DNA of 64,000 nt from the NCBI RefSeq assembly GCF_000227135.1, contig NC_018263.1, positions 298,177 through 362,176 of the forward strand. Direction: 5' to 3'. A model generated the notes under the pieces. That model was not told where the DNA came from, did no database searches, and saw nothing but the letters and a program-made list of their open reading frames with translations. Positions 30,137 through 40,337 of the stretch are shown here, in pieces. The first letter of the stretch is position 1. Every line of letters starts with the position of its first letter. The DNA comes from Leishmania donovani. Taxonomy: Eukaryota; Euglenozoa; Kinetoplastea; Trypanosomatida; Trypanosomatidae. Both the position numbers and the translations under genes were made by a program.

Positions 30137-32971
30137 ATGGACAAGAAGGCTTTGCGCAGGGCTCAGCAGGCATCGCGGGCGGCGTTCCTACGAAAGGAAG
30201 CGTCTCAACGCCAAAAGGCAGCCAACACCGTTGTCGAGCAGAAGCTGAGGGACATCGAGCAAGGCGTCGTCCCGGCATCTGTGACCGAGGCAGACTTCTT
30301 GCTGCACCGCTCAGCTGAGGTGAATACAGCAAGCGAGCTATTTGACGTCGCGCGCCGGCGCCAGGCTCTCGGTGGCGAAGGCGAAGCCTTGGATCGATGG
30401 AGCGAGCTGGCAGCAGAGCTGCCGAGTCACCCACACTCATCGGCATCCCCCGCCGACGCATTTAAAGTTACAGAGGAGGCGAGCGATGTTAGCGGCGCTG
30501 GCGTGGTGTCTGCGCCGGCCTCGGCGGTGGCGATGGACGCGACATCACGACCCCTCTCCTCTGCAGGGTATGTAGCGATGAGTGAGGCAGAGGTGGCGGA
30601 GCGAGTGGCGAGGCACGCCTATGTCCGGGAGAAGACCTTCGCCGAGCTCCAGGAGGATCGTGCGGCTGCACTGCAAGGCCAGAAGGAGCGACTCCAGCTG
30701 CAGCGCAGAAGTCTGCCAATGCACCAGGCACGGGAGGAGCTGGTGAAGCTCATTCGCGACAATCGCGTGGTGATCATTGTGGGTGAGACCGGATCGGGCA
30801 AGACGACGCAGCTGCTTCAGTATCTCTATGAGGAGGGCTTCCACTTGGGCCCGAAGGCGCGAAAGCGGCTTCTCACCACCCCTGCAGGGGCTGCGGCTTC
30901 CTCGAAGGTGAAGGCTGAAGCTGATGGCAAAGGCGATCGTGCGATGGTGGACGAGGAGCAGGAGGAAGAACTACGACTGATCTGCACGCAGCCTCGACGA
31001 ATCGCTGCGATTAGCGTTGCAGAGCGCGTCGCCCAGGAGGTTGGGTGCCCGTGCGGCAGCGTTGTGGGATACAAGGTGCGTTTCGATGACAAGACGGGCC
31101 CCCTCACCCGCATCCTCTTCGTGACAGACGGCATGATGCTGAAGGAGTTCACAAACGACCCCGATCTGTCCTCGGTCGGGGCCATCATGGTCGACGAGGC
31201 CCACGAGCGTTCTCTGAGCACCGACATCCTGCTCGGCCTCCTGCGCGACGTCATTCGCCGCAACCCGGACCTCAAAGTCATCGTTGCCAGTGCCACCATC
31301 AACGCCGAAAAGTTCAGCGACTTCTTCGATAAGGCGCCAGTGTTCACCGTGAGCGGACGGACCTACCCAGTGGAGCTCTTTTACTCAGACGAGCCGGTGG
31401 CTGACTACGTGACGGAGTCGGCCCAGACGGTGCTGGGCCTGCACCTGTCCAAACCTCTGCCTGGCGACGTTTTGGTATTCCTGCCGGGCCAAGACGCGAT
31501 CGAGACGTGCGCGGAGACCCTTCAATCGTACATGGATGAGGCGAAGGGCCGGCTGCGGCCGCTTCTTATTCTCCCGATTTACTCGTCGATGCCACCAAAG
31601 GAGCAAGCCCGCATCTACGAGCGCACGCTGCCCGGCACGCGCAAGGTGGTGATCGCGACGAACATTGCCGAAACGTCCATCACGATTGATGGCGTCGTCT
31701 ACGTGGTGGACTGTGGACTGTGCAAGCAGGACTACTACAACCCGCAGGCGATGGTGGAGGAGCTGCGGGTGGTGCCGACGTCGCAGGCAAGTGCAACGCA
31801 GCGCGCGGGGCGAGCCGGGCGAACACAGCCGGGTGAATGCTATCGCCTCTTTACAGCCTACACCTTCCACAACGAGCTGCCGCCAGAGACGATACCGGAG
31901 ATTTTGCGGTGCTCGATGAGTGCAGTTGTTCTACAGCTCAAGGCGTTCGGCATTCACAACCTCCTCCAGTTCGACTTTCTTGATGCGCCGTCGACTGCGT
32001 CGCTGGAGCGGGCGTTAGACCACCTTTTTCTGCTCGGTGCAATGAAGGCGGATGGCCGGCTGACTGTCACGGGGCGGCGCATGGCTGAGTTCCCGCTGGA
32101 GCCGTCTCTGAGCAAGTGCTTGATTCGGGCGTGCACGCTGGGCTGCGGGCGGCACATGGCTATGGCAGCCGCCATGATCACGCTGGACTCCATCTTCATT
32201 AACACGCGCGATGCAAAGGAGCGGCAGCACATCAAGAGCGCCAGGGAACATCTTTTCGGTTTTGGTAACGGCGACGTGACTGGCTACATCCGGCTCATGG
32301 AGGAGTGGCTGCGTGCGGGCCCGCGCGCTGGCGAGTTTTGCCGCTCCAACTGCATCAACGCGCGCTCGATGCTGCGCGCACGGGATGTACTGGACCAGAT
32401 TTTGAAGACGTTCGACCGCATCGGCCTTGACGTGGAGCGTGTGCCGTCCAAGAGCCACAGCGACGGAAAGGACCTCGACGACGAAAACGATGCGCTCGAG
32501 AAGGTGCTGAGCGCAGCCGCGAATCAGATCGACGTGGAGGCCGTTACTAGGGCTCTTCTGTCTGGGTTCTTCTTCAATGTGGCGAAGCTGGAGGCGGACA
32601 AGTGGTCATACTTGGTGGTCCGACCGATGGACACCAGCGTGCCAACTGGGGCGAAGCGGCTCGAGAGCGCGGGCACAGCAGAAGCTTCCGTTGCCGAGAT
32701 TCACCCTGCCAGCTTTCTCTTTGGAGCCGGACGCAAGTCTAACGCGCATCGCACCCCATCAGTCACCACCGACGCTGAGGCTGGTGTTCCCCCGGTGCTG
32801 CGAGAGAGGCCAGGTCTCGTCGTGTTCCTGCAGATGCGGCGGTCGACGAAGCGCTTCATGACGCACGTCACCGCCATCGCGTCTGCGGAGTGGGTTCTGC
32901 AGAGCGCTCCTGTGAACTACTTTCGGCCGGAGGAGCTCGAGACGGGCCTGCGCAAACGACAGCGCGCGTGA
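30137..32971 (+). CDS. DEAH-box RNA helicase, Prp2/DHX16-like, probable splicing factor
   Basis: A 944-residue helicase. An N-terminal basic coiled region (1-45) and an acidic/Ala-rich linker precede the core. Motif I is GETGSGKT with K222, motif II is DEAH at 353-356, motif III is SAT near 385, and motif VI is QRAGRAGR at 555-562. The helicase-associated winged-helix/ratchet region follows (about 610-760), then an OB-fold-type C-terminus (about 810-935). Spacing and wording of the core most resemble Prp2/DHX16, which remodels the spliceosome before the first catalytic step. In kinetoplastids that would serve trans-splicing; this is inference from family. A roughly 40-residue Ala/Glu-rich insertion separates motif I from motif Ia (about 237-280), longer than in the yeast and human proteins. 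Other DEAH members (Prp22, DHX35) remain possible. Confidence 0.9.
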   Translation: MDKKALRRAQQASRAAFLRKEASQRQKAANTVVEQKLRDIEQGVVPASVTEADFLLHRSAEVNTASELFDVARRRQALGGEGEALDRWSELAAELPSHPHSSASPADAFKVTEEASDVSGAGVVSAPASAVAMDATSRPLSSAGYVAMSEAEVAERVARHAYVREKTFAELQEDRAAALQGQKERLQLQRRSLPMHQAREELVKLIRDNRVVIIVGETGSGKTTQLLQYLYEEGFHLGPKARKRLLTTPAGAAASSKVKAEADGKGDRAMVDEEQEEELRLICTQPRRIAAISVAERVAQEVGCPCGSVVGYKVRFDDKTGPLTRILFVTDGMMLKEFTNDPDLSSVGAIMVDEAHERSLSTDILLGLLRDVIRRNPDLKVIVASATINAEKFSDFFDKAPVFTVSGRTYPVELFYSDEPVADYVTESAQTVLGLHLSKPLPGDVLVFLPGQDAIETCAETLQSYMDEAKGRLRPLLILPIYSSMPPKEQARIYERTLPGTRKVVIATNIAETSITIDGVVYVVDCGLCKQDYYNPQAMVEELRVVPTSQASATQRAGRAGRTQPGECYRLFTAYTFHNELPPETIPEILRCSMSAVVLQLKAFGIHNLLQFDFLDAPSTASLERALDHLFLLGAMKADGRLTVTGRRMAEFPLEPSLSKCLIRACTLGCGRHMAMAAAMITLDSIFINTRDAKERQHIKSAREHLFGFGNGDVTGYIRLMEEWLRAGPRAGEFCRSNCINARSMLRARDVLDQILKTFDRIGLDVERVPSKSHSDGKDLDDENDALEKVLSAAANQIDVEAVTRALLSGFFFNVAKLEADKWSYLVVRPMDTSVPTGAKRLESAGTAEASVAEIHPASFLFGAGRKSNAHRTPSVTTDAEAGVPPVLRERPGLVVFLQMRRSTKRFMTHVTAIASAEWVLQSAPVNYFRPEELETGLRKRQRA

Positions 32972-33609
32972 TCATCTGCATCATGCAAAACCTACCCGAA
33001 AAAAAAATAAGGAGTGCAATGTGGTATAGCGCGGCGCGCAGTATAGAGACGGTACGAGATGTCGAAGCGGCGCTTTCTGGAGCCGGTCTTTCGTGGCATG
33101 GCGCAGCAACAACCGCCACGGCCACCCTTGCACGAACGCTCATGCACAGCCGCATCCCCCCCCCCACACACACCTCTGCCTAGGTCTTGCATGATCGCTT
33201 TGTACACTATAACTGAGGGAGAAAAAAAAAACATAAAGAGACGGAACGCGAACAGCCTCAACAGCTTTTCCTTCACAGCAACGCACGCCCAGGGAGTCGT
33301 GCCGCGTGTCGATTTAGTATTGGGGGTTTTCTGTACTCGGAGGTGGGCGGGTGCCTGCGGAGTGGCTTGTGTGTGTGTGTCTGAGTGCGCTGACGAGATG
33401 TCGGCCGCCCCTCATTCGCTCCTGCCCTCCCTCTCTGCCGCTTCCCACCCCCAAGCACTTTTTATCCTATACTGTGCACATACGTACTCGTTATGTATCG
33501 CTGTCCATCTCCTCCTTGCCCCCTTCCCTCTCTCGTTTGGTGTTTGCCACTTCGTCGTTGTCTTCGCAAGGCTGCGCGCTGTCATGGGTTACGCGTTTTT
33601 GTGTCCAGT
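32972..33609. other. Intergenic region between helicase and NFU genes
   Basis: A 638-bp spacer with an A run near 33,000, C/CA tracts, and a long pyrimidine tract (about 33,500-33,567) leading into the NFU gene. No gene is seen. Confidence 0.6.
33569..33608 (+). promoter_or_regulatory. Two candidate spliced-leader acceptors around the NFU start
   Basis: The first AG after the pyrimidine tract is 33,569-33,570. Using it leaves an out-of-frame ATG at 33,584 whose 18-codon ORF overlaps the NFU start. The second, a CAG ending at 33,608, would remove that ATG but leave just one nucleotide before the NFU ATG. Acceptor choice could therefore change translation. Confidence 0.5.
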
Positions 33610-34392
33610 ATGCTTCGGCGTACGGTATGCCGTCGCATGATGCAGCTGCATGCGCAGCGCACCCCGAACCCGCTCTGCCACTCCTTCACCATCCCGGCGG
33701 ACAGCTTTGAGAGCTTTGTGCCGCAAGGGCAGTCGTGCGAGGTGGCGCACCGCGGCCTGGCGTGGGTGCACCCGCTCTCCCAAGGACTCTTTGAGCAGTA
33801 CCCGCAGGAGCTGATGAGCGTCTTCATCGCGCCTCGGCACGTGTCCATCTCCGTGTACACGAACGTGGATTGGTCTAAAATCGAGTGGAGCATCAGCAGC
33901 TTCCTGGGGCACTACCTCATCTTTACTAATGCGTGCATCTCTCCTGCAAAGGAATACACCCTCATCGAGGACGACCTAGAACTGAAGGACACCGACTCCG
34001 AGGTGTTACAGTGTATCAAGGAGCTGCTGCGAGAACAGGTGCGTCCGATGGTCCAGCGCGACGGAGGCGATGTGAAACTGCTGAACTTCAACGAGAAAAC
34101 GGGGATCGTGTCCCTAGCGATGCTTGGTGCCTGCAAAACGTGCCCCTCATCGCAGAACACCCTCAAGGACGGTATCGAACGCGTCATGAAGCACTTCTTG
34201 CCGGAGGTGACAGAGGTGATCGAGGACAAGGAGCACCAGTTCTACGAGGACTATGGGCTCCTTTTCGACTCGGAGAAGGCGCTCTTCAAGGAGGCCGCGC
34301 GACTAGATCGAGAGCGGCAGGCGCAACTTCGACACAAGCTAACCCCCATGGTTCTCTCCTATGACGCTCTCAACGAACCGGATGGCGATTGA
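33610..34392 (+). CDS. NFU: Mitochondrial NFU-type iron-sulfur cluster scaffold/carrier
   Basis: A 260-residue protein from the ATG at 33,610. An in-frame ATG at 33,493 would add 39 residues that are a translation of the pyrimidine tract, so it is disfavoured. The first 15 residues are Arg-rich without acidic residues, like a mitochondrial presequence. An Nfu N-terminal domain follows (about 17-105) beginning RTPNP and containing the W-S-SFLG pattern. The NifU C-terminal domain spans about 130-205 with the cluster-binding pair C175-x2-C178 inside a CKTCPSS context; most homologues have CxGC. A charged tail of about 50 residues follows. By family, two monomers share a 4Fe-4S cluster through these cysteines and deliver it to enzymes such as lipoate synthase or respiratory proteins. 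Trypanosomes have several NFU proteins, and I cannot tell which paralogue this is. Confidence 0.9.
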   Translation: MLRRTVCRRMMQLHAQRTPNPLCHSFTIPADSFESFVPQGQSCEVAHRGLAWVHPLSQGLFEQYPQELMSVFIAPRHVSISVYTNVDWSKIEWSISSFLGHYLIFTNACISPAKEYTLIEDDLELKDTDSEVLQCIKELLREQVRPMVQRDGGDVKLLNFNEKTGIVSLAMLGACKTCPSSQNTLKDGIERVMKHFLPEVTEVIEDKEHQFYEDYGLLFDSEKALFKEAARLDRERQAQLRHKLTPMVLSYDALNEPDGD

Positions 34393-35550
34393 GTGCTGCA
34401 GAGACATGTGTTTGGGTGTGGGCGCGCGTGCGTGTGCGTGTGCGTTCATGCTTACGCGAAACTGTTGGCTCAAGGGAACCGCTCTGCACTGGGCGTCACC
34501 GCGCAGACCCTCGATGCGCACAATGCTTATGCCTGTTTCGCCTTTTGCGTGTTCTCTGCACTTTTTTTTTGTATCGCGTTAGCGCCTCTTGAAAGCGACC
34601 TGCACTGTTGCGTTTTCAGCCTCCCTTCCGTGGCTGGGAATGGGAGAAGAGGGCAACGTCTCCTACCGCCCCCTTTCCCTTGCGCTCCGCATTTTTGGTC
34701 GACCATCGACAAGGCGGTGAAGTAGAGCGCACAAAAATGAAAAGCCGCCGAACAATCAAGAGCGCCTTGCATCGGCTCTCCCACGACGAAGAGGTGCATG
34801 CATGCGTGTATGCTTGTAGGTATATCGGTGCGCACCACAAGCGCCCACACGCACATAGACGCGCAGGTCTGATGGGGCGTTGTGACAGCGACCGAGCAGC
34901 GCCTTGTCGCTCGAGAATGTAGCTTTTCGCCCCTTTGTGATGCCGATTACTACGCCTAATTCCCTCCCTCCGGATTGAGCGATTCGGCTGTCACAATGGG
35001 TACGCGCAGGGTCGTAGAATCGGTGGATGTCCCCTTTTGAGCAGCTTCATCTTCCTCGGGCGTATTGCCGGCACGTCCCCGCCCACGCATGTGGTGATAT
35101 CTGCCCTCCCCCTCATTCTTCTTCTCTCTCTCTATGTCCTGTTCGAGTCCTTTGCCCATACACGAAGAAGAACGGCAAGGAACAGAAGCAGCTAGCGAGC
35201 TGCCAACGCCATCTCCCTCATTTTGTGTGTGTGTGTGTGTCGCTCACCGTCCTTTTACATACAGTTCTCTTCGCACATAATTCTTTTTTTTTTGCCTTTT
35301 CCTTTCGCTGTTGTTGTTGCGCGTCGCTTCCTCCGGCCTCTCGCACCTACTCGGCCTTTTTTACGCTTACGGCGGCGTTTTTGTGTCCCTGTTCTCGACC
35401 GATCACGCTCGGTGCCTTCTAGGCTCCGTTACTCCGTGCCTACACTGCTGATCACGCCTCCAATTCCCCAGTGACCACCCCATTCACACTCCTCACCGGC
35501 ACACCTACTCCAGCCAACGTGGTCGACTTAAAGGAAGATCCACATCCGCC
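34393..35550. other. Intergenic region between NFU and eIF6 genes
   Basis: A 1.16 kb spacer with GT/CA tracts, a T run near 34,563, and a CT-rich run-in from 35,240 to 35,510. No gene is seen. Confidence 0.6.
35512..35513 (+). promoter_or_regulatory. Probable spliced-leader acceptor for eIF6
   Basis: A CAG after C/T-rich sequence (35,440-35,510), 37 nt before the ATG at 35,551, with no ATG between. Confidence 0.55.
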
Positions 35551-36300
35551 ATGACGCTACGCACCCGCTTCGAAAGCTCCGATGATATCGGTGTCTTCTC
35601 CCGCCTCACCAACGCCTACTGCCTGGTGGCCGCTGGCGCGTCGCAAAACTTCTACTCGGTGTTCGAACAGGAGTTGGCCAACCACATATGTGTCGTGTAC
35701 ACGTCCATCGGTGATGCACGCGTGATTGGCCGCCTTACCGTCGGCAACCGTCACGGCCTCATCGTTCCGTCTATCACGACGGATCAGGAGCTGCAGCACC
35801 TCCGCAACTCGCTACCCGACTCCGTGAAAGTGCAGCGCGTCGAAGAGCGTCTCTCTGCACTAGGCAACTGTGTGGTTTGTAACGACCACGTAGCGCTCAT
35901 CCACACAGACCTGAGCCGTGAGACAGAGGAGGTGATCCGCGACACTCTGCAGGTTCAAACGTTCCGCACTTCCATCGCGGAGAACGCCCTAGTCGGTAGT
36001 TACGCCGTAGCGACGAATAAGGGTTGCATGGTGCACCCCAAGACCCCTGCGCAGGACATGGACGAGATTTCGTCCCTGCTTCAGGTGCCGGTCGTGGCGG
36101 GCACGATCAACCGCGGCAATGCTGCCATCGGCTCTGGCCTCGTAGTGAACGACTGGGCCGCCTTTTGCGGTCTCAACACGACGGCGACAGAAATCACCGT
36201 CGTGGAGCGTATCTTCCAGCTGCGCCGTGAGGCCGCCGGTGGCGACGAAGGCAACCTACTGCAGAATGTCCGCGAGACCCTGGTGGACGAGCTGGCGTAG
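35551..36300 (+). CDS. EIF6: Eukaryotic translation initiation factor 6 (eIF6)
   Basis: A 249-residue protein, the usual length for eIF6 (about 245), and aligning from the first residue. Conserved blocks include the N-terminal FESSDDIGVFS segment, a central GNCVVCNDHVALIHTDLS-like block, and the C-terminal AGTINRGNAAIGSGLVV-NDW-AFCGL block. eIF6 binds the 60S subunit in the nucleus and cytoplasm, prevents premature joining with 40S, and is needed for 60S assembly. It must be released before translation. The fold is a five-bladed pentein, which the repeated pattern fits. The acidic Ser-containing tail typical of animal eIF6 is absent; the protein ends soon after the last repeat, as in other unicellular eukaryotes. 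No unusual features are seen. Confidence 0.97.
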   Translation: MTLRTRFESSDDIGVFSRLTNAYCLVAAGASQNFYSVFEQELANHICVVYTSIGDARVIGRLTVGNRHGLIVPSITTDQELQHLRNSLPDSVKVQRVEERLSALGNCVVCNDHVALIHTDLSRETEEVIRDTLQVQTFRTSIAENALVGSYAVATNKGCMVHPKTPAQDMDEISSLLQVPVVAGTINRGNAAIGSGLVVNDWAAFCGLNTTATEITVVERIFQLRREAAGGDEGNLLQNVRETLVDELA

Positions 36301-39300
36301 CTGAAAAGAGAACACACGAACAGGAAAGGGCGGTGAGCTGCGCGAAGCGAGAGTATCACGGGCCACGAGCGCGCCGGAGCCTTCGCACATCTGTGCCAAG
36401 GCTAGGCAGACGCTGCTCGCTTTCGAAGTCGATCACACCGTGTTCCCCTGCCCACAACTGCCACTGTATGGGGGTGGCGGACGGTTGGTCTTCTTCCGCT
36501 CCGACACAATTCCTTGTTCTTTTTTCCGGCTGCTCTTGTCTTATGGTAACGTCTATGCGTGCGTCTGTGTCTCGCACGTCGCCGTTGCTTTTTTTTATTC
36601 TCTTTTGGTGTTGTTTGTTGTTTTCCGCGTTCCTTTTTTTTTTGTTCGGCTCGTTGCGTCGCTGCAGTGGTTCAGTGCTTGTGCGTTTTTTTTTTTCGCG
36701 TGTGTGTTCCTGTTTTTGGGTGTCCGTCGTCTCGTTCTTCTCCTTTTGTGGGGGTCCGTTACGGCGATCTTTCTCCCGTGTGATCTCTGTGGGTTTTCGA
36801 TCCGGCAGGAAAACAGCAACAACAAAAAGGGGAGTCGCCGCCCTCCAATGCCGCTGCGCGCGCGGGTGTTTTGTGCTGTTGTGGTTGGTAATCGTTTGAG
36901 GTGGGGGTGCGCGTGTGGTGCGTCTTTGGTGGTCGCACATGCGACCACCGCGTCGCTTTTGTAAGATGCTCGAGCCTGTGGACGGTGCGCTTTCCAGCGC
37001 GGTAGCCACCAGCGCCGACCTTTCCCATTTGTGTGGCTGATGCTGGCACTCTTGAGGAGGATCTCACTATCACTTGCCGTTGCATAGCAAACCCTCTCTT
37101 TACTTGCTTGCCCCATCGCGAAGACAGCTTTCACTTCGCACCGGCGAGAGTGATTGCAGCTCCTCCCCTCACTTCCTCCCTCCTGGAAGTCGCCCCGCAG
37201 AATGCAGTACTTGTATACGCCTCTGACACGTGCACAAATCCACTGACACTTCGTTTTTCACCTTTTTTTTTCTCGTTTCCTTTCGAGATCCACTAAGTAA
37301 ACGTAAACATCTGGCTAACGCACACAACGACACCTCCTCTTGCCGCTAGAAAACCAACGAGGGACGAGGATGTGCGTACGTACGCATACAATTTCGCGAT
37401 GCTCATCTCTTTGTTGTGTGTCTTGACTTGTTCTCCCTGTGTCTCTCTAACCGCGTTTTGTGCGCCAGCTGTGTCGCGCGGACACGCCTAGACCTCCCCT
37501 TTTTTTTTCCCTCGCGAAACCTGTGTCTCTTCGTCTGCGCATGCGCGTGTGTATGCGTGTGGATACGCATGGATGGAAATGGGGCACAGGGCTCTTTTAT
37601 TGTCTCATGTGGTCTCCTTTGACGCACTTCGCATGCGTCGATGAGGACACTCCACGCTCCCGCACGCTCGTTTTACACACGTCGATGTATGTGTACGACG
37701 AGCATGACGCCCGAAAGGGTGAGCGACGGTCGCGGCTGCAGGCTGTGCCGAGGCAGCGGCGTACTCAGCTGGAATGCACGCACCTTCGGGTAAGACAAGG
37801 AGACACATGAAGTCGCAACGCCATAATCAACAAATACATTGTAGGTGATAACTCCGCTAACCCGTGTGAAGCTGAAGGTGTGTGCCCAGTCTCGGTGCCC
37901 ATGCCCACGCGTCGACGCGCTAGTTAGCTCGGCAAAGCTGCATTGCCTGTTAGCTGGTGCGTGTGTGTGTGCATTTCTCTTCAGTGTATTCGCTGTGGCG
38001 TGCACACATCAATGCAGGCGGGCAAGAGCGTGACATATGCAGCGCCGCGTTGCTGCCCTACTCATTCTGTACTTGAGCCTGCGTGCGCGTGTATGTCTGC
38101 TCACCTCTCTCGTGCAGCAACAGCTTCCCCCACCACCTCACCCCTTCTCTCCTTCTCCCCCATTCCTCCCTTTCGTTCTCTCTCGCGCGCACCTTCCACA
38201 CATCAAATCCGAATCTCCTGCGACGCAATGCGCAGTTAGACCCCCCCCCTCCCCGAAAAAAAAAAATAGGTAACACAAACTCCCCAAAGGCAGCAGCCCC
38301 CCGCACGCGCGCTTTCTTTATTTCACACAAGTGCGCGTGTGAGGCTTCGTCGAGTACGCATTCCTTGACTGAAGCCGGTGCGCTCAACTCTATCCAACAC
38401 CCCTACCTCCACTTCCGTTGTCGTAATCCGTTTCTGATAGAGCATTTTTTCCTCTGCGTGGCCCCTGGCGGAAACAAGGACACTGCAATCCGTGAGAGCA
38501 GATAAGAATCACCGGAGCGCCATAACACACGCGCTCGAGCAAGGGACCGCGTCATTGTTTGGAGCCGGCTACCGTTCGTGAGCAGGCGCGTACGCACACC
38601 ACCTCCTCCTCTACACCTATTCATACACACCGGCCCGTTCTCACGGCGGTGTGTATACGTCATTGCCGCTGTTTTACTATACACAGCCACCGTGAGTGAT
38701 TTGTACGAACGTCTCGTTGCTCTTTTTTTAGATTTCGTAGTTTGTGTTTTCTTGTCGTTGTTTTGCCGATTGCTTCTTACCTCCTCCTCCTCCACTGTCT
38801 GCCTCTTGGTGTCGTTCCTTTTCTCTTGTCTCTGTTTTTTTTCTTTTTTTTTCGTATGGGTGCCTGTGCTCTTCTCTGCCGTCTTTTGAGTTCTCTGCCG
38901 TGTCCACTCAACCGTCTTCGCCGTTTCCCCAGGAGCCCACCTCTTCCCAAAGTGCACACTCGAATCTGATCGACTCCCGCGTGCCCCGTGGCGACTCCAT
39001 CGTTTCTTTTATTGTTATTAGTATTATTATGTATTTTTCGCATGTTTCTCATCCCAAAACCCTCCGCATCGACTGTGCGTCTGTCTTCCTCGATCGGTGT
39101 CGCGCACCCTTTCAGGCTGTCCTTCACCCTTTATACTGCACATCTCATTTGTGCTTCATGCTGCTGTGCGCGTGTGTGTGCGTGTGCGTGCTGCGGCTGA
39201 CCTTCTCTGGTGACTGATTCCACGCCCTTCTCCTATTCGTCCCCTCTGCGATCCCTCCTCATTCTTGTTCGCCTCTCCGTTTTCCTCATTCCGGAAGGTC

Positions 39301-40337
39301 AGTGATCGACAGTGCAGTCCAAGTACGCATAGCGTCTGCTCACGTTTACGGTCTCTGGACCCATCAACTTATAGACGGTTGCTGCGTATAGAACGACTTG
39401 TAGGGAACAACACGGAATAGAGCAAGAGAGCACAAACTAACGAGAGCGGAGAGGGAAAGCCGGAAAAAAAAAAGGATAGCATATACTCCACTAAAACGTC
39501 TACAGCCGTTCGGTGTTGGCCCGCTGCGCTCTCCTTCCCTCTCCCTTTCCCTTCCAAGGGGCTCCTACGCGCGTGTGCTTGTGTGTGCGTGCCTGTCTAA
39601 TTTTTTTTTCCGTTTCGCCGTCTTTGTATCTTTCCCTTTTCTTTGGGTGTTTTGTTTCACGTGACGCATTCTCTCCCGCACTTCTCTCTCTTTGCTCTTC
39701 TTATCATTGTTCTCATCGGATATCTGCCACGAAGCCGTACTTGTGCCCGCCTCGGGCTCCGCTTCTCTGGTCGTGTGGTGCACAGCCACACACCCACACG
39801 TCCGTACAACGCGCTCGCAATACATGACTCTTTTCCAACAACGACAACAAAAAAAAACGCCACTGCTGTTTGTCCTCTCGCTGCTTGGTGCTTTCTCTTT
39901 CCTGTTTTATTTTGGTTGCATGGTATGTGTGCACGGCGCCTCTTTAGTCTCCTTTTTTCGTTGTTTCCGTTGCTCTCCTCCTCCTGCGCCCCGAACCTGA
40001 TTCCGCGACATTATTTTTTTTTTTTTCGTGTGTGTGTGTGTTTGTGTGTCATTGCTGTTTCCGCTGTCCTCGTCGCCCCCCCCCTCCTTCTCTCTCTCTG
40101 GTTTCGTTTTTCTTTCGTACATTTTCTTCGACTTGATTCCATCTTGGATTGGGTGCTGCTGTTGCCTTTGATTTCCTTTTTGTTTCTGCTAGTGGTGCGC
40201 GCGTAGGCAGGATTACAACCTTTCCCTCCCGCTCTCGCGTGCGCTGGTATAGTCCATTGATCTGGACGCCGCGTGCTGGCGATCCCAGCCACTCTTCGAG
40301 TAGACTTCCTGAGATACGAAATCGAAAAGCGTGGCGC
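36301..40337. other. Intergenic region between eIF6 and the AMPK-type kinase
   Basis: About 4 kb of spacer. It has T-rich tracts at 36,560-36,720 and 38,700-38,870, C-rich tracts near 38,240, and GT runs near 40,029-40,045. Several ORFs above 100 codons exist on both strands but are Phe/Leu/Cys- or Arg/Thr/Lys-rich shadows of the pyrimidine tracts. No gene is supportable. Confidence 0.6.
40209..40210 (+). promoter_or_regulatory. Probable spliced-leader acceptor for the AMPK-type kinase
   Basis: A GCAG about 130 nt upstream of the start, after T-rich DNA. A second AG at 40,251-40,252 follows a CT tract. No ATG occurs before 40,338 in either leader, so the ATGATG at 40,338 is the first start met by scanning. 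Confidence 0.5.

Noticed and set aside
33493..33609. In-frame ATG upstream of the NFU start
   Set aside because: The extra 39 residues come from the pyrimidine tract that should lie before the acceptor. The shorter protein already starts with a plausible mitochondrial presequence.
40149..40337. N-terminal extension of the AMPK-type kinase
   Set aside because: It begins with TTG and crosses the likely acceptors at 40,210 and 40,252. There is no ATG before 40,338.
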